Of a DNA stretch of 64,000 bases, positions 1 through 11,457 are shown in pieces. The DNA lies in NCBI RefSeq assembly GCF_037975245.1, contig NC_092577.1:10606013-10670012 (forward strand). Direction: 5' to 3'. This stretch comes from Apostichopus japonicus (Eukaryota; Echinodermata; Holothuroidea; Aspidochirotida; Stichopodidae). Every line of letters starts with the position of its first letter. Within the stretch, counting starts at the first letter, position 1. The translations under genes were made by a program, and so were the position numbers. Under the pieces are notes generated by a model that did no database searches, was not told where the DNA came from, and was given only the letters and a program-made list of their open reading frames with translations.

Positions 1-856
1 AATAGAAAAGGACGGTTTCTGTATGTTTTATTGAGTTTGAGTTTCATTTATTTCCACATAATGTAAATAAAATGGTGAATAGCCAAATTACAACTACTAT
101 TGTTCACGTTCCCAGAAAAACTACTTCGCGCCACCTTTGAAGGAGTGAAGATGTTTGGCATTGACGAGAAATCATGCAAATGCCTTTCTCACTACGTACG
201 TTCGAAGACCAACAAAGCTCCAATCAGTCCATTGCTAAATCGAGTGAATAAGTGGCATACCAAATAAAACCACAATCAGTGTAAGTGTTCTCGCGTGACA
301 CAATGAAACATCATTTGAGATCGATTTGTCTTTTACGCAGATATAATAAATGTCTGATCAATATATCCTCTTTACTGGGTTAAGGGACCATTACTTTGTG
401 CAGAGACGATATCATTTAATTGTGGCCATATATTAACGGTATTATGAGGAATAATCATGGGAGTGGTTCCTCCAAGGACGCGCATAATTAATACGTCAAA
501 ACTTCTCCAAAGTTAGATGAAAGAATGGATAAATTACAGGTTAGTATTGAGTATTGGAACGGTCGCAGTTTTAAGGATCGATGACTGTACGTACGTGTGC
601 ATATACGAACGAAAGTGTAAATATGTTCCGTTAGCAAATACCTTAGAAGGACATCACAAGGCTTCTATAATTGCAGGTTTTCTTACGGTTAATTTACGAG
701 CGAAGTCTGCTTCAATATATGGGTGTCAACAAGAAGGGAGGAGAGAGGGTCAAGGGGACTTGTGCGGACAAGATTTGGGCAGGGGGAGGCAGTGTGTATA
801 TGACCCCTAATTGTTAAACCAACACATAACCAAAAGTAGTTATTAACACAGTATTG

Positions 857-940
857 ACGATGATCACTCAGTCACAGTCTCGATGCAAGGGGACTTGGGT
901 TGAGAGCGGATCAGTCATATGGTCGTTTGGTTTTTCGTGT
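857..940 (+). mobile_element. U2-headed SINE body fragment
   Basis: ACGATGATCACTCAGTCACA, then TCTCGATGCAAGGGGACT and the GAGAGCGGATCAGTC block, match the SINE body without its head or tail end. Confidence 0.65.
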
Positions 941-1100
941 TGTCTTTAATAACCTCCGTTATACCACTGATAAGGAAATAAGATAAATATTCTAACTCTG
1001 GATATTCCTTTTTCATTTCTTCTATCAGAGGTTCAGAGGCTTCTTTAATATTAGGGATATACTGGGAGTCTTTCCACCCGTCCTCAGAGAAGCAAGGATA
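935..1100 (-). pseudogene. TRIM linker fragment
   Basis: Minus-strand translation reads SEDGWKDSQYIPNIKEASEP followed by LIEEMKKEYPELE. This aligns with SKDDWTDVQCIPDIRAACEP / LIEEMKNKIKKKKFPKLE of the intact TRIM protein. Only about 50 residues are recognisable, with no zinc-binding part nearby. It lies inside a 2.2-kb piece present in duplication copy A but missing in copy B. Confidence 0.6.
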
Positions 1101-4100
1101 GTGTGTAGCATAAAGATTAAGGGAAGATCTCAAACCAAATATACTGCAGTAGCTGATTATGATTAGCGAGACATCTCTTTTGGTAAAGTGGAACCCTATC
1201 CACATCATAGTTCGTGTTAACAATAAAGTGCTATTTAAAAGAAAATATTACAATTTGATAGTTTCTTCAATTAAGAAAAACCTATGGTATAAACTTTGAC
1301 ATTTTCAATTATTAATATCTCGAAAACTTTCTGGAGGAATCCAAATTTCGGGTAAGCATATTTGTTCCTTCCATCAGTCGAAGGTAACGTTCCCCTTGAA
1401 CTGTCTTGTTTATTAAATAATTCATGTTGTCTTGAATGAACCTTCTTTATTTTCTAAGCGAATGTTCAACTATTTTGCCAATAACGCAAAATGTAAGGAT
1501 TTTTACACAAATGACAGTATGTTTTTAAGAGTCTATCTTTTATGTTTATGACTCTATAGCCATTTTGTTTCCAAAAACATAGGCTTAAAATGATATAAAA
1601 ATAATCTATGGTGTATTATCCATTCAGTCGCGGGAAAGGTTCAGTCGTTTTGCAATCACACGTGAAAGAACATGACAAATCATCAGAATGAACTATTTTA
1701 CGATTATCCATGTGCTTTTCGGTCTATGCAATCATGTATATGTTATGTTTATATGCTTGAAGGATTACCAAAACAAACATGGATGAAATAAATACAACAT
1801 GGCATTGAAAATTTATGTTTATTTTTTGCAACTCATGATGAGTTTATGCTGTCATAACGTATTTTTTGTTAATACTCAAAATGCCGCAGTAATTTTAAAC
1901 GAACTCAGCAACATTACAGTAGCGTAGCAATTTTCCACTGTCACAAAAGCGTCCACATATACTTGATCATCTGAGCTGTTCCTAGCATACACGGCTTCTA
2001 AGATATATTGTTCGATTGACTATGTAATAAACAGTTGAGCCACGCCACTGCATTCCCAACCTGCACCCCTCCCCCACAGTGGAAAGTGGACAACATTCTG
2101 ACTGAGGACTCCATTGTTTTGCTTTCATTGGTCAAATCCACATACCCGAACCTGAACACACCAAAAACAAACGAATTCTTCTGAGGACCTGGGGATTCTT
2201 TTGAAATGACTTCTGGGGACTTTTGGTTCAGAGAGGTGCAACACACACACACATACCCAGGCCGTTAAACAAACAGAATATCATAGATGTGTAAAAGCTT
2301 TGAGATGGTCACATTTATTCTTGAAATGGTTATAATATCAGTAATTAATGCTGGTATGATTATATTAAAATTGTATATGAATAAATGTTAATGTTAGCTT
2401 TTCATCGTTCAAGTAATTTAAGGTGCGATCGTAGTATATTTTACAAGGGACCATATTTACTTCTGGATCAACATCCTTGATTATAATTCCATTTCCATAC
2501 TTCCCAGACACATAGTTCAATACCGATGCCAATGGTACACGTGGCATAGATGAGTATTCATAACATGTTGATGTGATGGTTAAGGTGTAAAGGACAGTGT
2601 AAAGAATGATACGACTTATAGTGAAGCATCCAATTTGATAAGAATTACTTGACGTTTATAAGGTCTGTACTGTGAAGCAATACAATCAATGTTATTATCA
2701 TAGAAAGCAGAAGTGATGTAAATATAATCAGATTATTTGTATAAATAACTTTACCTACACGAGAACACGTGGCCCCCAATAATTTCGTTGTCTTATCAGT
2801 ATTGTTCTAGGCTATATAATTATGTCTCTTACTAGTTTCTCCAAACTTATACTTTTAAAAATAAAACCCTTTTTGCATTCATAATTATTTTTCTCGCTTT
2901 CTACTGTACTAATCTCTTGTTCTTTACGTATATTTGAATTTTCTTTATGTATGAGAGCTGCACTTTACAGTATAGACTGCAAATCAACGATGGTAAATTG
3001 TCTAATTGAGACCAATGATCGATATTTTAACATATGTCGGTGCCAACCATCTGAAATATGAACTGTTAATGCCTCTGTGCTATACTATATACAGATGCGC
3101 CAGTTAACGCGACTCTGAAACTCGGTTGGTATCCTATATCACCGAACAAGAGGGTAGTCCCACTCTACCCTGAAACAGGGTCCGTACACACATTTCACAT
3201 TTTATGTACAGATGGGCACATTCAAGTTGTCATGGTAAACTGAAGTCTTCTGCATAGCAGTAGAACTCAGTTGTGTAGAAAGTGTACGAAGGTGTACGTA
3301 AATGTACACTACAGCTATCCGGGGAGACTTCCGCAGGTTAAATTGCCAATGTAAGATGACTGTAGCTTGGTCACAGTATACTGAATGTTTACTTACCTTC
3401 TTTATGTAAAGATCTCCACAAAGTAGTTCACTCTTTTACTGGTTTTAGTCTATGAAGCGACTTAACTAGATATTCCTAGTTAATCGAAGTTCACTTCCAA
3501 TTTCTAGTATGGCTCTGTATAGGCCTACTATGTGTATACAAATCAAGCATTTCAATATACTATTCTATGGTGTTGTACGGCAAAGTAATGATACGTATTG
3601 TTTGAACGAAGATTGCGTGTATTCACGTGAGAACACCTGGTAACAGTCAACGATTCCATGGTGTGAAATTATTGATGTGCATAGCATTGCATTAATTAAT
3701 ATTGATCTCACCAGACTTAGTTGAGTGAGGTTTACGGCAACATTAGGGGTTGGGGGAGAATGTGGAGAACGGAAACTGGTTACAGAAACGGAGGCCTATA
3801 AGCTTTGTGGTTTTTATCTTTTCCAGTACTTACATCAGATGAATATTTGTGTTTACTCGTAAAACATTACAGTAAGTAGAAGTCAGATGTTGCCAATGTG
3901 TACTTTCCTGTCTCTTGTTTTGATAGGTCAAATTTCATTGAGGGCACCGAAGTCAACGATGCGTTTTAGTCAGATTTATGGTTATAAATCCAAACTAATT
4001 TTCAAATTTCTCTATAAACTCTGTGTGTATAAAAAAATATATTTCAAGCGAACAAGAAAAAATGAGCTAAATAGTCTTGATGTAGATTTTATCGAATCAC

Positions 4101-4619
4101 TAAGAATCCATGGAGGATAGGAGTTACGATTGGAAAGACGTGACATTTGACCTTGATGTAAACATTGCACATGTTTCAAACTATGCATATACTATAAACT
4201 AACATAAGTTAGTAGCACGCATCGTACAGATCACGGAGACCTATGTAAAGTTGATATTGCATCAAGTTAGAAGGCACAATTAAGTTAGTCAGTGGTGCTA
4301 CATACGTTATTCCGAAAAGCATAGCAGAGTTTTGGGAGGAAATATTAAGTGGAAATTTTGATACAACAAGTTGAAATTTCGGCTTTTAAAATTCGTAGTT
4401 TTGAGCTTGTGGGGACATTTTCGAATATTATACGATAAAAAACGATAAAACTTCCGCCGATTTATAGCTCGAAATCTCTATTTTGATAAAGCCTGTAACC
4501 CTCGTTACACCAAATGCCTAGCCCGAAACAGTGGATGATTCCCTTTCAGCTTCCGCCCCCCCCCCCCCTTCCCGCCCTTACCACACACGCCATCGAAACA
4601 ACTCTTATGGCGACTTTCC

Positions 4620-5370
4620 TAACCCACATCAGTGTTTGATGTACGCCCATCCGTACACTATGAGCTACGTCATTCTACAGACCAGCCGCCTTATATAACG
4701 GTCCATGTGTCTCTATCGGTCACTTTTTTTCTCTCCTTTACGCCTGTCTTGATACGTGTTCATATGACGTACATGTTATATATTTTTCTTTCACGTTACC
4801 CACATCAATGTTTGATATACTCCTATACGTGCATTATGAGGTACGTCATTCTACAAACCTGCCGCCCTATATAACGGTCCATATGTCTCTATTGGTCACT
4901 TTAGTCTTTCTCTCACCCTTACTACTGTCTTGTTACTTGTTCCTTTGACTTACATGATATATATTTTATTTCACGCTACCCACATCAGTGTTTGATATAC
5001 TCCCATACGTACACTATGAGGTATGTCAGTCCACAGACCTGTCGCCCGATACTCTTTAAGAAGAGTCACCCAGGAAAGAACCTGGGCATGAAAACCAAAC
5101 TACCAAAAGACTGATTCGCTCTCAACCCCAGTCCCATTGCATCGAGACTGTGACTGTGTGATCATCGTCGGTTGTGGATCACCATTCCCATCGAAAGGGA
5201 ACAGATACTACACATGATCTTAGCCAAAAGGCCGAGAAGCGACCTGTCGCCCTATATATCGGCCCATCTGTCTCTATTGGCCACACTAATCTTTCTCTCA
5301 CTCTTACTCCTGTCTAGATACGTGTATATTTGACTTAACATGTTATATATTTTCTTTCACGCTTTGTCCG
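4620..5370. repeat. 178-bp tandem repeat, three units, split by a SINE (copy A)
   Basis: Units start near 4621, 4799 and 4978, each with CCCACATCA, GCC(T/C)TATATAACGGTCCA and a CTCTATYGGTCAC block. The third unit is interrupted by the U2-headed SINE at 5048-5240 inside ACCTGTCGCCC. Confidence 0.8.
5048..5240 (-). mobile_element. SINE with U2 snRNA-derived head, full length (copy A)
   Basis: Read on the minus strand, the element starts GCTTCTCGGCCTTTTGGCTA and continues through AGATCATGTGTAGTATCTGT, matching the first 40-odd nt of U2 snRNA with one visible change. Sequence then departs from U2: a body with GATCACACAGTCACAGTC, a hairpin CCCAGG..CCTGGG, and a tail TTCTTAAAGAGTATC. It is flanked by a 12-bp target duplication GACCTGTCGCCC (5036-5047 and 5241-5252). 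It is not a U2 gene: the stem IIa/IIb, Sm-site and 3' stems are absent. Confidence 0.85.
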
Positions 5371-5749
5371 TTTTTCTAAATTGAAAAAAAACACCGATAA
5401 GTAACTCGACCAGAGAAATCAAACAAAAGCCTTTGTTTACAGTTTTTGTTTTCCTTTCGTTATTTTTCTCATTTTCAATCTCAAAATAAAATACAAGGCC
5501 CGTTTATGTTTCATTTCTCCATACTACCACAAAATCAAGTCTTTGTTTACACATAATAAGAATAAGAAGAAAAGGGCATGGAAGTCTTGAAAGTTTAGGT
5601 TAAATTAACAAAAAGTTAAATGTTTAAGAGCGAAAGGAGCATGATTTTATAATGCTCACTATCTCTCTTTCTCTCTTTTGATAAACGCTTAAAATATCTG
5701 GTACATTACTTAACAAAATTACAACATTCTGTGATTTTGTCTTAAAATT

Positions 5750-7105
5750 TGCAAAACATGTATGAAAAGACCCAAAACTAACGTCCCAACCGAAATTGCA
5801 GAAATAAACTTAATAAAACCCGCCACAAAATAAATACAATCGCAAAGCTCTGTTTGTTAGCTTCATTTTGACACCAAAATAAAGTACAGCAACTGCGATG
5901 AATGATTTCCTTTACTAAACTAAATCTCTGGCATGCATGTAGATTACTGACTGTGGAATGTTTGACAACTAATGATTAGCTGCAAACAGTATTCTACTAT
6001 GGGTAAACACAATACCACCAGTTACGTACAAACCTCGACTTACGTTATACAGCCATCATGTTCAACATTGAAGATCATTCTCACATAAAGATTACGGTTG
6101 AATTATGATTCCAAGGTTGGTTCGTCGATCTGAATTTATTGAGCTAATATAAATGAGCTAAGAGGGTCACAAAAACTAAACCACAACTTTTGCCTATCAA
6201 GGATACCATTGATGAGAACGAAATGTTTGAGAGATGAACTTGCCATGATTCACTCTGTTTATCATTGATTTCAAATGATATATGCATGCTACGGTGGTTT
6301 TCAATATAGTTTTTAATATTTTTCTAGTCTCCTCCACAAAGCTAACCAAAGGAAAAAGGTATCTACGAAGAATGTTATAGAGTATAGATCATGGAATCCT
6401 CACATGTACAAGTACTCTAAAATCATATGAAAGCTTCGTTTTTCAACGTTCAACAGAAAGTCCTAAACACTCAAATGGATTATCTCTTCTTTTGAAATAT
6501 TGTTAAAAGTAAAAAAAAAATGAAATATCGACGAATTTTGTATGACAAAGAAGCAGTGCACTAGATTATTCAGATACCGTACGTAACAATTAATGATCAA
6601 CTCTGTCTATAAATTGAAGAACATATTCCAATTAATGGTCGACTGTAAGATTGCCATAATCTGACGGTTCCAAATTGAGAAATTGAAACTGTTGAGAAAT
6701 TTAATATGTGCTTTAATGTCAGAAGATGGGAAAAATTGAAACTATATACACAAAGTCAGTAAAAATGCTGAAGGTTGAAATGACAACTTTAAACATAGCC
6801 CTAAACGTTAAGTGACCGAACTTATTTCATATTCGGCAAAATGAGAGATAACTCACCATCAAAGATGAAAACAAGATTTCAAATATAAGAGATTTCCTTA
6901 ATGGAAAGGAAAGTAGAAAATGCGACGGGAACTTAAAACTCGCTCACAACTAATATTGGGTACCACTGTCTCTTACTTCCTTTGTGTGTTGACGCAGTAA
7001 AACACAATTATCAATTGTTTGGATGTCATGCTAGGGCTTAACATGACTGTTGAAAACATGTCATGTTAAAGTGTCCACTGTCATTTACGTTTAATGATTA
7101 ATAAT
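5750..7105. other. No gene recognised
   Basis: AT-rich sequence between duplication copy A and the TRIM pseudogene. I found no conserved protein block, tandem array or terminal inverted repeat. Confidence 0.5.
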
Positions 7106-8045
7106 CTATTTAACCACTAGACCGTAGGTAAACAGCTTTCCCAACTTGGATGTTGCAATAAGGAGTTTTTCCGCAGTATCCATTTTTAATGTGGTCACCC
7201 AACGGAAATCATCATCTAACTGTCTAGTTGATAGTAACTGTCTCCCATTCTGGCTATACTGCGCCATGACACGCTTTACAGGACCTGATGTTTCGGCTCG
7301 CCATAACATGTAGATAAAATCGTTCTTTTCTGAACACACTAAAGGGAACCCAGTCAGCTTCATCTGGTTTTGTGAATTCATATCTTATCTTACTTTCTGA
7401 TCCATCGATGTCGACTGCAAAAGGCCCTCCTACCGAAAAAGTCACAGATCAGGAAGCTATGACCTTGTATAGTGATATCAAGAGATGCAGTGCATACATC
7501 TACAAGTGTCGTCGTGTGACTGTAATTAAACTGACCATCAAATACATATAAATCTCTGCTGTAGGTACCTACTATGATTTCATCTTTCATAGAGTCACTT
7601 ACTACACAGTACACCAGCCGACCTGCTGGCCAGCTGGTGACGACCTCAGTTATTTTCTGACTGTTCTATGAACCATTACAAACATCGTAAATCCCGATTT
7701 CGTTGGGCATGCAAACTGTTACAACTTTGAACTTTGATAAAGGACAACAGAAACGATACGGAGCAAATCCCAGTTCTCTCTCCATTTGATGCTGTCTTTT
7801 TTTCCCTTTTCTGTTGATAACAAAAATATGCGAGAATTCATCAGGTTCACAGGCACCAGTGATGACGATATTGCCATCGCCACTGCAAGCCATACCATTT
7901 ATCAAGCAACCTTTATCCCTGATTCCCTTTACATCAACAACAGACTCTATGTGAGCAATATCTTTTGTAATATCACAAACACTAAAGTCAGATAAAGATT
8001 CAAACTCTGGAAAATTCCTTTTTCATTTCTTCTATCAGAGGTTCA
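7106..8045 (-). pseudogene. Decayed TRIM-family C-terminal beta-propeller fragment
   Basis: Begins with the TRIM linker CEPLIEEMKKE (near 8020-8045), the same linker found at residues about 410-420 of the intact TRIM gene 1.2 kb away. It then runs into propeller-like blades: GMACSGDGNIVITG, DEIIVGTYSRDLYVFDG, WVTTLKMDTAEKLLIATS. The reading frame is broken: a frameshift after EEMKKEF, a stop after CNGS near 7665, and a further frame change around 7440-7480. The repeated blade pattern resembles the NHL/WD-like C-terminal domain of animal TRIM proteins such as TRIM2/3/45/56. No RING or B-box precedes it; the sequence upstream is the LINE relic. I call it a pseudogene; sequencing error in one of the breaks cannot be excluded. 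Confidence 0.7.
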
Positions 8046-8215
8046 CAGAGATACAAGATGGCGGTATACTATAGTGCTCCACGTTATTTGGGCTTCGCGG
8101 AATTCATCAGGGACATTTACTTACTACTCATATCTGGTGAGATAATCATAATCACTTTTCTCAACTGTTTGTCATCATGAGTCCCTCCCGTCCCCTACTA
8201 GAACTAAAAATAAGA

Positions 8216-8957
8216 ATCAGCAGACAACGCCTATACAATGTACGTTAGATTTTGTTAGGCCAGATAGCCTATACAATTCCACAGACGAGGACCATAACCA
8301 GGAGCAGGTTGACGACTTGGGCAAGTCTATTTGGGAATCCATGCATCGTATAAAAGATGACCTGAATCGTATTGATCGGGAATTCAACGGAGCTTTGGCT
8401 TTGATAAGCACCCGAGTTGAAGTGCTCGAGACAAAAGATGCAGAAACTCAACGACATATCACTGCCTTGGTAACATTAGTTTGCGATTTTGAGAAAGCTA
8501 AAGAGACTTGTTGGTAGCTGTAAATAAACAAGAGCGCTTTTCTCGAAAGTGTAATCTTCGCATCGTTGGCTATCCATATTCTGAGGATGAGAATTGTGTT
8601 GCTATTTCTAAAGGAGTGCTTCGTGCTGTCGGTCTTCAAGATGCTGAAGTTCTTAGAGCTCATCGTGATTTTGCTTCCCGTCCTAACCAGCAACGACCTA
8701 GACATATTTTGGTGCGACTTACCACATTCCAAGATAAACTTACTATTCTACGGAAGCAGCGAACCTCGCTCATCGATAAGGAATATTTTATCACCGACGA
8801 TCTCACCCATGCTGATTTACTGGAGAAGCGGAAATGGAGTGATCGTGTTTCGCAATTATACTCGGAAGGCATTAAACTGCGACTTTGTCAGGCCAATGGC
8901 GTGATCAAAATGGTAAACCATTTAACTTTTCCTAATTGCCATTATGAAGTTGTCTAG
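8216..8957 (+). pseudogene. LINE (L1-type) ORF1 relic, one frameshift
   Basis: Two overlapping frames join through a frameshift near 8505-8520. The first (from about 8317) is a charged heptad-like segment, SMHRIKDDLNRIDREF, typical of the ORF1p coiled coil. The second carries the RRM-like core CNLRIVGYPYSEDENC and RPRHILVRLTT, then a C-terminal part ending in TAG at 8957. This order (coiled coil, RRM, C-terminal domain) matches L1-clade ORF1 RNA-binding proteins. No ORF2 endonuclease or reverse transcriptase follows, so the copy is not autonomous. It separates the TRIM gene from the TRIM pseudogene. Confidence 0.75.
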
Positions 8958-9262
8958 TGTTCTCCAGCACAATGGGCCCGATGTTCCTTTCTGGTTATCG
9001 TATTAGGCTACTCTGCTGTTTTTCGACGTTGACCCGCCTCTGCTCTAAGACAGCCTATCTCTCAAGGTCAGATTTTTCTGATGGCTGTTTGGGGTTTAGA
9101 ACTCTTCTTTTTCTTCCTTTCTCTGTTTGCTTTTAACCACTGTATCTATCGTAACTTTATAATTTGTTTGGCCAGCAAAATAAGTTAAACTTCATCATAT
9201 TAGTAGAAGTACGTAATGATTGTAAGCTTCTTTATTAAAGTCTTTTTGCTGATTCTTTTGTA

Positions 9263-10687
9263 TTATTTGTTACGGTTCTGTAAATAATTTACGGTACCGT
9301 AAATAAGTGTGAACAAAAACATCAAAATCAAAATACAAAAACTTAGAAATACTTCCATCTCTTGTTTGCTCATATCCCAAAAATTAAAGTCAGATGGAGA
9401 TTCTAACTTTGGAAATTTCTTCTTCTTTATTTTGTTTTTCATTTCTTCTATCAGAGGTTCACAGGCTGCTCTAATATCAGGAATACACTGAACGTCTGTC
9501 CAATCGTCTTTAGAAGCAAGAATGCAAGAAGTCTTTGCTGTTAAGTTCTCGTACCGTTTAATAACCTGTTCGCAATATTCTCTTATTTGTTTTAGTTCAT
9601 CTTCAATTTGATTTACACGCAGGTCTTTTGCTGTTGTCAAATTCTTAAAGTGAGCATCTAGGCTGCCAAGTTTTCTTAAGAGTGGGCCCTCAGTTTTATC
9701 ACGTTTGTTTATAAACTTTTCAGATTCTTTGTCATATTTTTTATTCGCTGTTTTACTGAGTTTATCATATTTTTCTCTCACTTGACTCAATTCCTTTTCC
9801 AAACTAAGAGTTATCTGACCGTCGTTAACTCTTCTTCTGCGTTCGATGTGCTCTAAACCTCTTTTTCGTTCCTTAGTACATTCCGCAAGTTGATCTTTAA
9901 TCTTGTGTGTCTGATGTTTGTGCTGATTTTTAAAGCCTTCTGTCTTTATTATTGTAATTCTATTCAGCTTCTCTGCAGTAGTTTGTATGCTCGTTTGTAA
10001 GCCGTATAGTTGGCTTTTGTATTTGGTTAATTCAGCAAGTTCTTGTTTCAGTAACTTTCTTTCACATTCTGCTAGTTCATTTACGTCATGCAGGTCATGA
10101 CCTTTGTGCTTATTATATGTACAAGCCGAGCACACCGGTACATTTCCGCAAGAACTGCAGCATAATTGTGCTTCTTTTTTTTCATGGATATGGCACCTGG
10201 GGTCTTCCGTAAGTGACGTTAATTTATCCAGTGTCATATTCTTTGCTTCCATATTATCCAATCTCAAAATGTGGGTTTTGTGATCTATAAACATTTTACT
10301 GATGACGTGAACCTTGCAACATTGCTCACACAAGTAGTCCCTGCACTTAAAACAATAAGCTGAAACTTCTGTATTCTTGAAGCAGCTTACACATTTCTTT
10401 AAATCTTTATTTTCAAAAGACTTTTGCAATTGTATGAACTCAAGCATACTATTCATATGGAAGTCGGTCTTGAAATCGTCAACCCCCTTTTCTGGTATCA
10501 CGTATTCCTGTTTACACAATGGACACTTGAGCTTTCCACCAGAGCTTGCTTGAATGACTGTCTTCAAGCAATTTCTACAGTATCGATGAAGACATGGTAA
10601 CTGTTTCGGTTCTTTATATTGATCCAAGCAAACAGAACACAGGAAGAAGTTCTCTGCCAGATTCGTAAGAGAAGTTGACGAAGCCAT
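9263..10687 (-). CDS. TRIM-type RING/B-box/coiled-coil protein with C-terminal membrane anchor
   Basis: Intronless 474-codon frame. RING-HC finger: Cys17, Cys20, Cys32, His34, Cys37, Cys40, Cys55, Cys58, the C3HC4 pattern of a ubiquitin E3 ligase. Two B-box-like zinc motifs follow, from about Cys99 to His137 and from Cys165 (CHIH) to about His200. Residues about 205-400 are charged and heptad-like (coiled coil). Near the end, about 447-466, there is a hydrophobic helix (FCILILMFLFTLIYG) followed by a short basic tail. This resembles the layout of TRIM13/TRIM59, which sit in the ER membrane. No PRY-SPRY or NHL domain is present. The pseudogene at 7106-8045 shares the linker CEPLIEEMK but continues into a propeller. 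An acceptor-like TTTCAG ends at 10709, so a 5'UTR intron is possible. One-to-one orthology is not assignable. Confidence 0.9.
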   Translation of the reverse strand: MASSTSLTNLAENFFLCSVCLDQYKEPKQLPCLHRYCRNCLKTVIQASSGGKLKCPLCKQEYVIPEKGVDDFKTDFHMNSMLEFIQLQKSFENKDLKKCVSCFKNTEVSAYCFKCRDYLCEQCCKVHVISKMFIDHKTHILRLDNMEAKNMTLDKLTSLTEDPRCHIHEKKEAQLCCSSCGNVPVCSACTYNKHKGHDLHDVNELAECERKLLKQELAELTKYKSQLYGLQTSIQTTAEKLNRITIIKTEGFKNQHKHQTHKIKDQLAECTKERKRGLEHIERRRRVNDGQITLSLEKELSQVREKYDKLSKTANKKYDKESEKFINKRDKTEGPLLRKLGSLDAHFKNLTTAKDLRVNQIEDELKQIREYCEQVIKRYENLTAKTSCILASKDDWTDVQCIPDIRAACEPLIEEMKNKIKKKKFPKLESPSDFNFWDMSKQEMEVFLSFCILILMFLFTLIYGTVNYLQNRNK

Positions 10688-11282
10688 TGAGCTTGATTTA
10701 AGAGATTTCTGAAATTTATAAAATAGAGAGATATTAAACCTATTGGGGTAATATTCTTGTTACATTAATTTCAATCACTAAAATGATCCAATAGTTTTAG
10801 AAAAAGTCAACCTTGTAAAAAAAGTATTTTTCGGTATACTTGCTGTAAATGCAGTAACATTGTCTAGCTGTGCACAAACTCATTTTCTTGCTTGTATTGG
10901 ATCAAATTGCGGTTGAGAAGGAGAGGTGGGCTGGGAAGGGGCTAAGGTGCCATCTAGCCATACAAATTTGAATTTGCACAACTTTAATGGATAACCTTTT
11001 TAATCTGAATAATTTCCAAAGACGAATGACCAACAATTGTCGGAGTATGGAGCGGGTTCAGACTGTATGGTCTGGGGTGCAGGCCTTTCTCTTTTTTTCT
11101 TATCTTTTTTATTTCCTCGTGGAATATATATATATATTGCAATACAAAGTGGTGCACTCCACCATAATTTTGACATAAAAAGGAAAGACAGTCTCATCCA
11201 TAGTAGTGATACACTGCGTCAATATCTGTGGTGTGTAAGAATATTAATAGTTACAAAGGAAGAAGTGTGTGGGTCAAAGAGC

Positions 11283-11457
11283 AACGGTTTAGGAGGTGAG
11301 GGGTGATGGATGATGGATGAAGGGTGACGGTTGAGGGGTAAAGGGGTGAAGGGTGAGGGGTAAGGGATGAGGGGTGAGGGATGAGGGATGAGGGATGAGG
11401 GGTGAGGGGTGATGGGGTGATGGGGTGATGGGGTGATGGGGTGATGGGGTGAGGGAG
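11283..11457. repeat. G-rich minisatellite (GGGTGATG / GGGTGAGG)n
   Basis: Degenerate GGGTGA-based units ending in five near-perfect copies of GGGGTGAT. The Pro/His-rich minus-strand frames here are repeat artefacts. Confidence 0.85.

Larger units (their letters stand above)
1..5749. repeat. Segmental duplication copy A (direct repeat with 12082-15685)
   Basis: From base 1 (AATAGAAAAGGACGGTTTC) to about 5749 this segment matches 12082-15685 in the same orientation with scattered substitutions and small indels. The left edge cannot be defined because it starts at the window edge. Copy A has about 2.2 kb (roughly 786-2955, including a TRIM fragment and a SINE fragment) that copy B lacks. I see no intact gene in 1-900 or 2960-4600. 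Confidence 0.85.

Noticed and set aside
5048-5240. U2 snRNA gene
   Set aside because: Only the first about 40 nt match; the Sm site and downstream stems are missing, and the copy is flanked by target duplications.
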